From NCBI GenBank assembly GCA_028281765.1, contig JANQJF010000087.1, forward strand, positions 62,001-126,000: 64,000 nucleotides of DNA. The letters are read 5' to 3'. Positions within the stretch are counted from its first letter, which is position 1. Each line of letters opens with the position of its first letter. The position numbers were made by a program, and so were the translations under genes. Under the pieces are notes generated by a model, which worked only from the letters and a program-made list of their open reading frames with translations, had not been told where the DNA came from and did not search any database. Source of the stretch: Planctomycetota bacterium (GTDB lineage Bacteria; Planctomycetota; UBA1135; UBA2386). Positions 54,323-63,308 of this stretch are shown here, one piece after another.

Positions 54323-54463
54323 AGCGTCGCGCGGGTCATGCCGCGGAGACGGTGCCGGACCTTCTACTGAGGCCGATTTGGCGGGTCAAGCGCGGTCGAT
54401 GCGGGGGGCATCATCGAATCCGGGCTCGTCCACCCAGCGCGAGCCGGCTAGCATTCGGCGAGC

Positions 54464-56701
54464 ATGACCCCGGAACTCATCAAACGCGCAGCGCTGCTGC
54501 TCCTGATCCCGGTCTTCGGCTGCTCCAGCGGCCCAGGGCCGCGTGACGAAGTCGTCGAGTTTCTCCACGAGCTGGCGGACGGGTACAAGCACCGGTCGCC
54601 GGCGGAGATCATCGAGCACTACAGTGAAGACTTCACCATCGCCGATCCGGTCCACCGTTCGTTCCAAGAAGCGAGCCTGTCGGGTGGCGTGCAAGTCACG
54701 CGGTCGTGGGGCACGGGTAGCCGTGCGGACTTCGCGGCGCTGCTCGAGCAGGAGCTCGGTCGCTTCGAGAAGGTGAAGAAGGCCAAGTTCGTCCTCGACG
54801 ACTTCCGTGAGGCGGACGGAGGCTACGAGATCGATGCGTGGTTCAACCTGTTCGCGTACGGCGCGGACGGCATGCGGCACCACGAGGAGTCCTGGCACAA
54901 GATGCTGCTCGAGGACCGGGACGGCGAGCTGCGGATCCGCTCGCACGAAGTGCTCGAGCGCCGCGAGATCGAAGGCCAACAGCGGCACTTCGTCGATCGC
55001 GCGGCCGAGGTCGGCCTCGGCTTCACGCACGTCGCCCACGCGAAGGTCGGCGACAACACGCCGGTTATCCCGGGAAACTTCTCGGGTTCGGGCGCGAGTG
55101 CCGGCGACATCGACGACGACGGCTACCCCGACCTCTTGGTCGGTGACGGCGAGCACACGCGCGTGTTCCGCAACCGCGGTGACGGTTCGTTCGAGGACGT
55201 CACTTCGAGCGCGATCGGCAAGTCGATCGGCAAGGTGCGCGGCGCGTATCTCGTCGATTACGACAACGACGGCAAGCTCGACATCTTCCTGACCCGGGTC
55301 AAGCTGCCGTTCGTGCTGCTGCGGAATACCGGCGACGCGCGCTTCGAGGACGCGTCGCATCTGCTCGCCGACTTCGAGACCAAGCAGGCCGAGTCTGCGG
55401 CGTTTGCCGACATGGACGGCGACGGGGATCTCGACATCTACGTCGTGCGGTACGGCAGCTGGGACGACACCGCTTGGGCCTATCCGCTCTACAACGCCGA
55501 AGATGGCGTCGCGAGTCTGGTTTTGCGCAACGACGGCGCGGCCGGATTCACCGAGCTCGACATCCCCGAGTTGACGCCGCCGGGCTGGGGCCTCGCGGCT
55601 TCGTTCGGGGACTACGACAACGACGGGGATCCGGATCTCTACCTCGTCAATGACTTCGGCGACAACCACCTGATTCGCAACGACGGCGACTTCCGCTTCA
55701 CGGAGGTCTCCGAAGAAGCCGGCGTCGGCGATCAGGGCTTTGGCATGAGCTCGGCGTTCGGCGACCACGACAACGACGGGGACCTCGACATCTACGTCGC
55801 GAACATGCACTCGTCGGCCCGCTGGGTGTTCGAGGCGCCGACCTTCCCGCTGCCGTTCGTCGCGGATCTCTTCTTCCTGCGTGGTTTCGTCAAGGACGAG
55901 ATGCGCAAGATGACGCGTGGAAACAGCCTGTTCCAGAACGCCGGCGACGGCACGTTCGAACAGATTGCCTCGACGTCCGGTGTCGAGCGCAACGGCTGGG
56001 CGTGGGGCGCCAACTTCTTCGACTACGACAACGACGGCGATCTCGACATCTACTGCCCGAACGGCTTCATCACGGGCAAAGACCCGGATGACTGTTGAGG
56101 CGAGTTCTTCCGCAGTTTCGGTCGAAACTGGTTCGAATACGCCCACGATCACAAGGTCTTCGAGCTCGGCGAGCGCTCGCTGAGTGGCAACGAAGGAAAC
56201 GAGCTCTACCGCAACGACGGTCACCGCTTCACCCGCGTCGGCTTCGTGTCCGGCGCGATGAGCATCTACGACGCGCGCGGCTTCGTGCCGGCGGACTTCG
56301 ATCGCGACGGCGACGTCGACATGTTCGTGTTCAACAACGCGCAGCCGGCCGTCTACCTGCAGAACGAGTTTGGCGCGCGTCGCTCGTGGGTCGCGGTGCA
56401 GCTTCGCGGCAAGTCCGACAACAAGCGTGGTGTCGGCGCGCACGTGCGCGTGCACACCGGCGAGCGGACGCAGCTGCGCGAAATCCACACTGGCTCGGGC
56501 TATCTCGCGAGCCCGCCGCCCGAGGCACATTTCGGTCTCGGCGACGCGAAGCACGTCGACCGGCTCGAAGTGCGTTGGCCCAACGGGGACGTCCAGACGT
56601 TCGAGAACGTCGATGCGAACAAGGTCGTCGTCGTCGAGCAGGGCGGCGAGCTCAGCTACCGCGCGCTCGGCGCGAGCGCCCAGAAGGTGCAGACGCAGTG
56701 A
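54464..56701 (+). CDS. CRTAC1-like FG-GAP/ASPIC-UnbV lipoprotein with Cys-Sec pair, probable selenoprotein (B)
   Basis: Read through UGA at 56096-56098, the frame encodes 745 residues. A lipoprotein signal (LLLLIPVFGC) and a SnoaL/NTF2-like domain (about 25-165) precede a calcium-binding FG-GAP/VCBS propeller ('GDIDDDGYPDLLVGDG', 'DYDNDGDPDLYLVNDFGD'). The UGA is codon 545, directly after Cys544 ('GKDPDDC-U-GEFFRS'), giving a vicinal Cys-Sec pair. The downstream part holds the ASPIC/UnbV domain ('FDRDGDVDMFVFNN', 'GVGAHVRVHTGERTQLREI', 'FGLGDAKHVDRLEVRWP'). The next gene's GTG overlaps the stop at 56699-56701, so coupling needs translation beyond the UGA. The position matches paralogue A. Confidence 0.86.
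56096..56130 (+). promoter_or_regulatory. UGA codon plus SECIS-like hairpin of CRTAC1-like gene B
   Basis: UGA (56096-56098) is followed by 14 nt and a perfect 7-bp stem, CAGUUUC (56113-56119) with GAAACUG (56124-56130), closing the tetraloop GGUC (56120-56123). The loop begins 22 nt after the UGA, as in gene A. The stem sequence differs from that of gene A while the loop is the same, which indicates selection on the structure. Confidence 0.85.
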
Positions 56702-57879
56702 TTCGTCTCTGCGACCTCACGACGCTCTACATCGATCATGGGAGTGGCGGAGGCGTCAACACCTACCTCGAGGAGAAGGCGCGCTACTTCGGCGCGCGCG
56801 ACGACGTCGAGCACACGATTGTCGTGCCTGGTGCGCGTGACGATCGCTTCGACCTGCACGGGGCGACCGTGCACCGGATCAAGAGCCCGCGCTTGCCGTG
56901 GAACCCGGAGCACCGCGTGTTGTTCCGTCTTCGCGCAGTGCGTCGCATCCTGCGCGAAGTGAAGCCGACGATCGTCGAAGCGGACTGCGCGTACTTCCTC
57001 GGCCGCACTGCTGCGCGCGCGCTGCGCGATGCCCCGGTGCCGATCGTCGGCATGTATCACGTGCATCTGCCGACGTTCATCGCGCGTTCTGGGACGGCGG
57101 GTCTCGGTCGCATGGTGTCTGGCGCGATCGAAGCCGGGGCGTGGCGCTACCTCCGTCACTGCGTCGCGAAGTGCGATCGGATGGTCGTGACGTCGCCAGA
57201 CGTGTTCCGCCGGCTCGAAGACCGTGGCTTCGACCGCCTCGATTACGTTCCGCTCGGCGTGAATCCCGAACTGTTCCGGCCGATGAACGTGCCGCGCCCA
57301 GCGTGGCCGGTCGTGATCTACGTCGGGCGCCTCAGCCCGGAGAAGGATCTCGACGTGCTGTTCGACGCGTTCGAGATGCTCGAAGGCGAGCCGGAGCTTC
57401 ATGTCGTCGGCGACGGCCCGATGCGCAAGCGCCTGGAGAAGCGCAGCCGCGACAACGCGCGCGTCCGCTTCCTCGGCGCCCAGCGCTACGGACCGCGCCT
57501 GGCCGAGCTCTACGCCACGGCCGACGTGTTCGTGAACCCGAGCCCCAACGAGGCGTTCGGGCTGTCGTATCTCGAGGCCGCGGCGAGCGGTGTCCCCGTC
57601 GTCGCGGCGGCGCGCGGTGGACCGCTCGGCGTTGTCACGCCGGACATCGGCTTGCTCGCCGAGCCCGGCGACGCGAGCGACTTCGCCGCCAAAATCGACG
57701 ATGTCCTCGCTGGCCCGGCCCGGTACTCCTCGGCTCGGGAGCGCGTCGTGCGAGAGTTCGCGTGGGACAGGTGCTTCGAGCGGCTGCACGACATCTACCG
57801 CGAAGAGCTCGGCATTCCGTTCGAGCCCGCGGTCGACAGTGCGCGTCCCGAGCGCGTGGGCCTGAGGCGAGTGCAGTGA
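56698..57879 (+). CDS. GT4-family glycosyltransferase
   Basis: The GTG start overlaps the stop of CRTAC1-like gene B (GTGA). The 393-residue GT-B protein opens 'IDHGSGGGVNTYLEEKARYF' (donor/acceptor glycine loop). It has 'VPLGVNPELFRP' at the domain hinge, 'VIYVGRLSPEKDLDVLFDAFE' at the start of the C-terminal domain, and the nucleotide-sugar E-x7-E motif 'NEAFGLSYLEAAASGVPVV'. It should transfer a sugar from a nucleotide sugar to a lipid or glycan at the cytoplasmic membrane face. Its coupling to gene B suggests a shared envelope role. Confidence 0.88.
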   Translation: MIRLCDLTTLYIDHGSGGGVNTYLEEKARYFGARDDVEHTIVVPGARDDRFDLHGATVHRIKSPRLPWNPEHRVLFRLRAVRRILREVKPTIVEADCAYFLGRTAARALRDAPVPIVGMYHVHLPTFIARSGTAGLGRMVSGAIEAGAWRYLRHCVAKCDRMVVTSPDVFRRLEDRGFDRLDYVPLGVNPELFRPMNVPRPAWPVVIYVGRLSPEKDLDVLFDAFEMLEGEPELHVVGDGPMRKRLEKRSRDNARVRFLGAQRYGPRLAELYATADVFVNPSPNEAFGLSYLEAAASGVPVVAAARGGPLGVVTPDIGLLAEPGDASDFAAKIDDVLAGPARYSSARERVVREFAWDRCFERLHDIYREELGIPFEPAVDSARPERVGLRRVQ

Positions 57880-58601
57880 AGGGCGTTTTGATCACGGGCG
57901 CGACCGGTGAGCTCGGCAGCTCGCTCGTGCGCGAGTTCGCGGAGGCCGGCTGGTTCGTCGGGATCCACTACCACGAAGATGCGGGGCGTGCGGCCGAGCT
58001 TCTCGAACGGATCGGCGGTCCGGAGTGCGGCGCCACGTTCGGCGCCGACCTCACCGATCTCGCGGCGGCGCAGGACAAGGCGCGGGCTTTCCTCAAGGAG
58101 CACCCGCAGATCGAGTGTCTGATCAACAACGCCGGCGGCAATCGCGATCAGCTGTTCGCGTTCGTCGAGCCGGCGAGCTGGCAGCAGGTGCTCGACGTCA
58201 ACCTCGGCTCGCTGTATCCGGTCACGCACTGCTTCATGCGCGCGCGGATCAGTCGCAAGGGTGGATCGATCATCAACATCGCTTCGGCGAGCGCCTACCG
58301 CGGCCTCGAGGGTCAGTCCGCGTACGCCGCGGCCAAGAGCGGTGTGTGTGGCTTCACCCGCGTGCTCGCGCGCGAGGCCGGTCGCTACGGAATCCGCGTC
58401 AACGCGCTCGCGCCGGGTGCGATCGAATCTCCGGCCATCGAGCAGCTCGCACCCGACCGCCGCGAACTCCTCGAGAAGACCGCGTGCCTCGGTCGTCTCG
58501 GCAAGCCGGAGGAGGTCGCGCAGGCGGCCCTGTTCTTGGCGTCCCCTGCGGCCAGTTTCGTCACGGGCCAAGTGCTCGCGGTCGACGGCGGCCTGATGTG
58601 A
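57876..58601 (+). CDS. Short-chain dehydrogenase/reductase (FabG-like)
   Basis: The GTG start overlaps the glycosyltransferase stop. The 241-residue SDR has the NAD(P) motif 'TGATGELG' (the third Gly position is as in TGxxxGxG), 'NNAGGNRD', the Ser-Tyr-Lys set in 'IASASAYRGLEGQSAYAAAKSG', and 'PGAIESP'. It should reduce or oxidise a keto/hydroxy group using NAD(P)H. It could be the ketoreductase missing from the ketosynthase operon 8 kb upstream, or act on a sugar or lipid in its own unit. It is the last gene before a 174-base gap. Confidence 0.88.
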   Translation: MKGVLITGATGELGSSLVREFAEAGWFVGIHYHEDAGRAAELLERIGGPECGATFGADLTDLAAAQDKARAFLKEHPQIECLINNAGGNRDQLFAFVEPASWQQVLDVNLGSLYPVTHCFMRARISRKGGSIINIASASAYRGLEGQSAYAAAKSGVCGFTRVLAREAGRYGIRVNALAPGAIESPAIEQLAPDRRELLEKTACLGRLGKPEEVAQAALFLASPAASFVTGQVLAVDGGLM

Positions 58602-58775
58602 ACGGCATGCGCGTGCGGCGTCGGCATGGGCATGGCACGGGCGAAACCGTGCGGTAACCGAAATCGTGACCGGATTTCGAGCGACGACAGGTGAGTTTCG
58701 GGACTGGCTACGGGGTGGATCCTTCCCGCTTTGTGTCGCAGACTCTCAGTTGATGCCGCGCATGAGGAATCACCG

Positions 58776-60707
58776 TTGACGGGGGCCGCTGACCATCTGG
58801 CCGGCCCGGGCTTCAGCCCATCGGATGCGCAGCGAGCCATCGAGGCGGCGCAGCAGTACCTCTTCTCTATCCAGAAGGACGACGGCCACTGGGTCGGCGA
58901 GCTCGAAGGCGACACCATCCTCGAGTCGGAGTATGTGCTCGCGATGCACTTCATCGGTCGCACCGACGACCCGAAGGTGCGCAAGGCGGCCAACTACATC
59001 CGCGACAAACAGCTGCCCACCGGCGGGTGGGCGCTCTACCCCGGCGGGTCGCCGGACATCAGCGCTTCGGCCAAGGCCTACTTCATCCTCAAGCTCGTCG
59101 GCGACTCGGCGGACGATCCGCACATGGAGCGCGCGCGCCGCGCGATCCTCGCGCTCGGCGGTCTCGATGCGTGCAACTCGTTCACGCAGATCTACCTCGC
59201 GATCTTCGGTCAGTACGACTGGGCGAAGTGTCCGTCCGTGCCGCCGGAGATCATCCTGCTGCCGCGCTGGTTCTATCTCAACCTCTACGAGATGTCGTCG
59301 TGGTCGCGCGCGATCATCGTGCCGCTGAGCATCGTCAGCGCGCTGAAGCCGCGCTGCGAAGTGCCCGAATACGCGAACATCTCCGAGCTGATCAACCCGA
59401 CGTGGAAGTCGCCCAACGCGTCGCTGTGGACGAGCCTGTTCCTCGGTGTCGGCAAGGGGCTCGAGAAGCTGCCGTCGATCCTGTCGCGCAAGAAGGCGCT
59501 CGAGCGTGCTGAACAGTGGATTCTCGAACGGTTGCAGGAGAGCGACGGCCTCGGCGCGATCTTTCCGCCGATCGTCAACTGCATCTTCGCGCTGCGCGCG
59601 CTCGGCTACGGCTTCGACCACCCGACCGTGCAGCAGCAGGTGCGTGAACTCGAGAAACTCGAGATCGAAGAAGACGATCTCCTGCGCGTGCAGCCGTGCA
59701 TGTCGCCGGTCTGGGACACCGCGCTCGCGACCAACGCGCTCGTCGAGTCGGGGGTCAAGGCCGACCATCCGACGCTGCTGCGCGCCGCGCGGTGGCTGCT
59801 CGATCGTCGTGGTCACGGCGACGGTGACTGGCGCGTCAAGAACCAGGACGTCGCGGTGCCCGGCTGGTACTTCGAGTACGCGAACCCGTTCTATCCCGAC
59901 CTCGACACCACCGCGCAGACGATCATCGCTCTGCAGAAGCTGATCTACCCGGCGGACGACGCCGCGCGCTTCCGGCAGGCGATCGACGAGGCGCATCAGT
60001 GGCACCTCACGATGCAGAACAAGGACGGTGGCTGGGGCGCCTTCGATCGCGGCTGCGACAAGCCGATCCTGACGCGCATGCCGTTTGCAGATCACAACGC
60101 GATGCTCGATCCGAGCACGGCGGATCTGACGGCGCGCGGGCTCGAGAAGTTGGCGTGTCTCGGCTACGACCGGATGCATCCCGCGGCGCGGAAGGCGATC
60201 GACTTCCTGCTGTCGGAGCAGGAGAGCGACGGTTCTTGGTTCGGTCGCTGGGGCTGCAACTACCTCTACGGCACGTGGCTCGCGGCCTGGGCGCTGAGCG
60301 TGATCGGCGAAGATCCCGGTGCACCGTGGGGGCGTCGCGCCGCCGAGTGGCTGGCCAAGTGTCAGAACGACGACGGCGGCTGGGGTGAGCTCCCCGAGAG
60401 TTACGAGGATCCGACGCAGAAGGGGCGTGGACCGAGCACGGCGTCCCAGACCGCCTGGGCGCTAATGGGCCTGATGGCGCTCGGGGAGACCTTCTCGCCG
60501 TCGGTGCGCGACGGTGTCGCCTACCTCGTGCGCGAGCAGCTCCCGGACGGTTCTTGGAAGGACGAGTACTGGACCGGTACCGGCTTCCCCTGCGTCTTCT
60601 ACCTGCGCTACCACCTCTACTCGGTCTATTTCCCGCTGCTTGCCCTCGGGCACTACGCGGATGGCGGCAAGCGGCTGCGACGGTCCGCGAGTGAGGCGGC
60701 GTCGTGA
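58776..60707 (+). CDS. shc: Squalene-hopene cyclase family protein with D-L-D-T motif
   Basis: A TTG at 58776 is taken as start because GAGGA lies 7 bases upstream; an in-frame TTG at 58731 lacks such a site. The 643-residue product has the full class II triterpene cyclase length, many QW-like repeats ('QKDDGHWVGELEGD', 'QNKDGGWGAFDRGCD', 'QNDDGGWGE') and the expected 'PVWDTALATNAL'. The protonation motif, normally D-x-D-D, reads D375-L-D377-T378 ('FYPDLDTTAQT'): the central catalytic Asp is kept and the last Asp is Thr. It cyclises squalene to hopene at the membrane, unless this change alters substrate or product. It starts the hpnH-hpnA-hpnG operon. Confidence 0.88.
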   Translation: MTGAADHLAGPGFSPSDAQRAIEAAQQYLFSIQKDDGHWVGELEGDTILESEYVLAMHFIGRTDDPKVRKAANYIRDKQLPTGGWALYPGGSPDISASAKAYFILKLVGDSADDPHMERARRAILALGGLDACNSFTQIYLAIFGQYDWAKCPSVPPEIILLPRWFYLNLYEMSSWSRAIIVPLSIVSALKPRCEVPEYANISELINPTWKSPNASLWTSLFLGVGKGLEKLPSILSRKKALERAEQWILERLQESDGLGAIFPPIVNCIFALRALGYGFDHPTVQQQVRELEKLEIEEDDLLRVQPCMSPVWDTALATNALVESGVKADHPTLLRAARWLLDRRGHGDGDWRVKNQDVAVPGWYFEYANPFYPDLDTTAQTIIALQKLIYPADDAARFRQAIDEAHQWHLTMQNKDGGWGAFDRGCDKPILTRMPFADHNAMLDPSTADLTARGLEKLACLGYDRMHPAARKAIDFLLSEQESDGSWFGRWGCNYLYGTWLAAWALSVIGEDPGAPWGRRAAEWLAKCQNDDGGWGELPESYEDPTQKGRGPSTASQTAWALMGLMALGETFSPSVRDGVAYLVREQLPDGSWKDEYWTGTGFPCVFYLRYHLYSVYFPLLALGHYADGGKRLRRSASEAAS

Positions 60708-61705
60708 GGTTCCCGCTGCACATCACGACGGACATGATCCGTCACCAGGTGCGCAACGCCTGGCAGGGCAACAAGCGCTACCCGTTCGTGCTGATGCTCG
60801 AGCCGCTCTACACGTGCAACCTGGCGTGCGTCGGCTGCTCGACCGAGCGGCACACGGGCAAGCTCGAGGATCGGCTTCCGCTCGAGAAGTGCTTCGAAGC
60901 CGCCGATCTGTCGCGCGCGCCCGTTGTCTCGATCTGCGGTGGTGAGCCGACGATCTATCCCGAGCTCGAGCAGCTCGTCACCGGCATCATCGAGCGCAAG
61001 CGACACATCTATCTGTGCACGAACGCGCTCCTGCTCGACAAGAACGTCTTCGACGTCGTCCATCCGCATCGCCGCCTTACGATCAACGTGCACCTCGACG
61101 GCATGCGCGACACGCATGACATGGTCTGCGCCCGCGAAGGCGTGTTCGACAAGGCCTGCGAGATGATTCGCGAGAGCAAGGCCCGCGGGTACCACGTGAT
61201 GACGAACACTACGGTCTTCAAGGAGACCGACGTCGAAGAGGTCGAGGAGCTCTGCGCGCACGTGAAGGAGCTTGGCGTCGACGGCATGTTGCTGTCGCCG
61301 GGCTACTCCTACGAGTCGGTCGAGCGCGACATCTTCCTGACGCGTGACGAGATCCAGAACAAGTTCAGCCGGATCCTCGAGTTCCAGAAGCGCTATCGCC
61401 TCGCGTCGACGCCGATGTTCCTCGAGTTCGCCGCCGGCAAGCGCGACTACAAGTGTTCGCCGTGGAGCACGGTCACCTACACGCCGCGCGGGTGGAAGCG
61501 GCCGTGCTACCTGATCGGTGAGAAGTTCACGCAGTCGTGGGACGAGTTCTGGAACGGCACCGACTGGTCCTACTGGGAGTCGCGTACGGATCCCAAGTGC
61601 CAGAACTGCGCGATGCACTCCGGATTCGAGGCCTCGGTCGTCAAGGATCTCGGGAAGCGGCCGTGGGACATGGCCCGCCTCGCGGCCTGGAACCTGTTCG
61701 GGTGA
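60704..61705 (+). CDS. hpnH: Adenosylhopane synthase HpnH (radical SAM)
   Basis: The GTG start overlaps the shc stop. The 333-residue protein has the typical HpnH N-terminus and the cluster motif C-N-L-A-C-V-G-C (Cys38, Cys42, Cys45), followed by 'VVSICGGEPTIYPE', 'NVHLDGMRDTHD' and 'GYSYE'. HpnH adds the 5'-deoxyadenosyl group of SAM to diploptene, giving adenosylhopane, the first step to side-chain-extended hopanoids. A conserved C-terminal cysteine block (WKRPCYLIGEKF, 'CQNCAMHSGFE') is present. It is unlikely to be another radical SAM type. Confidence 0.95.
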   Translation: MRFPLHITTDMIRHQVRNAWQGNKRYPFVLMLEPLYTCNLACVGCSTERHTGKLEDRLPLEKCFEAADLSRAPVVSICGGEPTIYPELEQLVTGIIERKRHIYLCTNALLLDKNVFDVVHPHRRLTINVHLDGMRDTHDMVCAREGVFDKACEMIRESKARGYHVMTNTTVFKETDVEEVEELCAHVKELGVDGMLLSPGYSYESVERDIFLTRDEIQNKFSRILEFQKRYRLASTPMFLEFAAGKRDYKCSPWSTVTYTPRGWKRPCYLIGEKFTQSWDEFWNGTDWSYWESRTDPKCQNCAMHSGFEASVVKDLGKRPWDMARLAAWNLFG

Positions 61706-62646
61706 CCCGCGCGCTCGTCACCGGCGCGACGGGCTTCGTCGGCAATCACCTCGTGCGGGTGTTGCTCGAGCGGTCCGAGTCGGTGCGGTGCATGGTGCGC
61801 GACGAGAGCCCGCGCGATCTGCTCGACGGCCTCGACGTCGAACTCGCGGTCGCGGATCTTCGCGATGCGGAAGCCGTTGCGCGCGCCGTGGACGGCTGCG
61901 ACGTCGTCTATCACTGTGGCGCGGACTACCGGCTCTACGTTCCGGATCCGGACGCGATGTACGCGAGCAACGTCGGCGGGACGCGGCACGTGCTCGAGGC
62001 CGCGGCCCGTCACGGCGTCGAGCGGGTCGTCTACACGAGCACCGTCGGTGCGCTCGGGCCGGTGCCGGCGAAAGGGCACTACAAGCGCAGCAAGCACGCC
62101 GCCGAGCAGGTCGCGCTCGAGGCCGCGCAGCGCGGGCAGCCGGTCGTGATCGTCAATCCGTCGGCTCCGATCGGCGAACGCGACATCAAGCCCACCGCGA
62201 CCGGCAAGATCATCGTCGACTTCCTCCGCGGGAAGATGCCCGCGTACGTCGACACGGGTCTCAATCTCGTCGACGTCGTCGACGTCGCGCACGGACACGT
62301 CCTGGCCGCGGAGCGCGGCGAGATCGGCGAGCGCTACGTGCTCGGGAATCGCAACATGACGCTGCGGGAGATCCTGGAGACTCTCGCGGAACTCACGGGT
62401 CGACGCGCTCCGCGACTGCGGCTGCCGCACTGGATTCCGATGACGGTCGCGTTCTGCAGCACGACGTGGGCGCGACTCACGCACAGCGAGCCGGCCGTCC
62501 CGATCGATGCGGTGCGAATGTCCAGGCAGCGGATGTTCTTCGACGCGAGCCGTGCCGTGCGGGAGCTCGGCATGCCGCAGTCGCCTGTCGAGGGCGCGAT
62601 GCAGCGCGCGATCGATTGGTTCGAAGCGAACGGATACGTGCGATGA
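61702..62646 (+). CDS. hpnA: Hopanoid-associated NAD-dependent epimerase/dehydratase HpnA
   Basis: The GTG start overlaps the hpnH stop. The 314-residue extended SDR has 'TGATGFVG' at residues 7-14, the 'YHCGADYRL' block, and 'YTSTVGALGP...HYKRSK' with the Y-x3-K pair. The 'NPSAPIGERDIKPTATGKII' text is typical of HpnA. HpnA is linked to hopanoid side-chain formation in many bacteria, though its exact step is not settled. It is co-transcribed with shc, hpnH and hpnG. Confidence 0.92.
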   Translation: MTRALVTGATGFVGNHLVRVLLERSESVRCMVRDESPRDLLDGLDVELAVADLRDAEAVARAVDGCDVVYHCGADYRLYVPDPDAMYASNVGGTRHVLEAAARHGVERVVYTSTVGALGPVPAKGHYKRSKHAAEQVALEAAQRGQPVVIVNPSAPIGERDIKPTATGKIIVDFLRGKMPAYVDTGLNLVDVVDVAHGHVLAAERGEIGERYVLGNRNMTLREILETLAELTGRRAPRLRLPHWIPMTVAFCSTTWARLTHSEPAVPIDAVRMSRQRMFFDASRAVRELGMPQSPVEGAMQRAIDWFEANGYVR

Positions 62647-63308
62647 GCACTCTGATCGTCGCGGCGATGCCCGAGGAGCTCCGGGGAATTCGAGGGCGGT
62701 TCGGTGGGCGTGCCGGCGTCGTGATCGAATGCGTCGGCGAGGGCGCGGTGCGGGCGTCCGCGAGCGCTCGACGCGCGATCGAGGCCGTGAGCCCGAGTCG
62801 GGTCCTGGTCGTCGGGGTCGCGGGTGGTCTCACGACCGGCCTCGCGGTCGGGGACGCGGTCGTGGCGCGTCGAGTCCTCGACGAGGCAGGCGAGGCGCCC
62901 GCGCCGATCGTGCCCTCTGGGCTTTGCGCGACGCCTGTGGACGCATTGTCCCACGTGCGCATTCTGCGTGGGCCGTCGGAAAAAGCGCGTGCACGCGACG
63001 AGTTTCGTGTCGGCGACGCTGCGACCGTCGATCTCGAGACGGCGGCGATCGGACGAGTTGCAGGCGAGCTGTCGGTTCCCTACGCGATGCTGCGCGTCAT
63101 CAGCGATGCCGCTGACGAGGCGCTGCCCCTGGACTTCGAATCGTTCCGCGACGCGGACGGCGGCGTTCGACGCGGCGCGATCGTGCGCCACGTGACGTTG
63201 CGACCCTGGCTCGTGCCGCGCCTCCTCGAGATGGCGCGCCGGCTGCGATTCGCGTCTCGAACGCTGGCAAATCTCCTCGAGTCCACGCTCGAAAACCCCC
63301 TAGGGTGA
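62643..63308 (+). CDS. hpnG: HpnG, adenosylhopane nucleosidase/phosphorylase
   Basis: The ATG overlaps the hpnA stop (ATGA). The 221-residue nucleosidase-phosphorylase fold starts 'STLIVAAMPEELRGI' and has 'VLVVGVAGGLTTGLAVGDAVVA'. The ribose-contacting 'VDLETAAIGRVA' is the family's V-D-(M/L)-E block. 'MLRVISDAADE' near the end contains the base-site Asp. HpnG removes adenine from adenosylhopane to give ribosylhopane or phosphoribohopane. It is the last gene of the operon. No hpnC/D/E (squalene synthesis) genes are in the window. Confidence 0.88.
   Translation: MSTLIVAAMPEELRGIRGRFGGRAGVVIECVGEGAVRASASARRAIEAVSPSRVLVVGVAGGLTTGLAVGDAVVARRVLDEAGEAPAPIVPSGLCATPVDALSHVRILRGPSEKARARDEFRVGDAATVDLETAAIGRVAGELSVPYAMLRVISDAADEALPLDFESFRDADGGVRRGAIVRHVTLRPWLVPRLLEMARRLRFASRTLANLLESTLENPLG

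Noticed and set aside
35345-57879. UGA reassigned to an amino acid genome-wide
   Set aside because: UGA ends many genes here (for example the GTGA overlaps at 44590, 46660, 56698, 57876, 60704 and 61702), and the products end at natural lengths.
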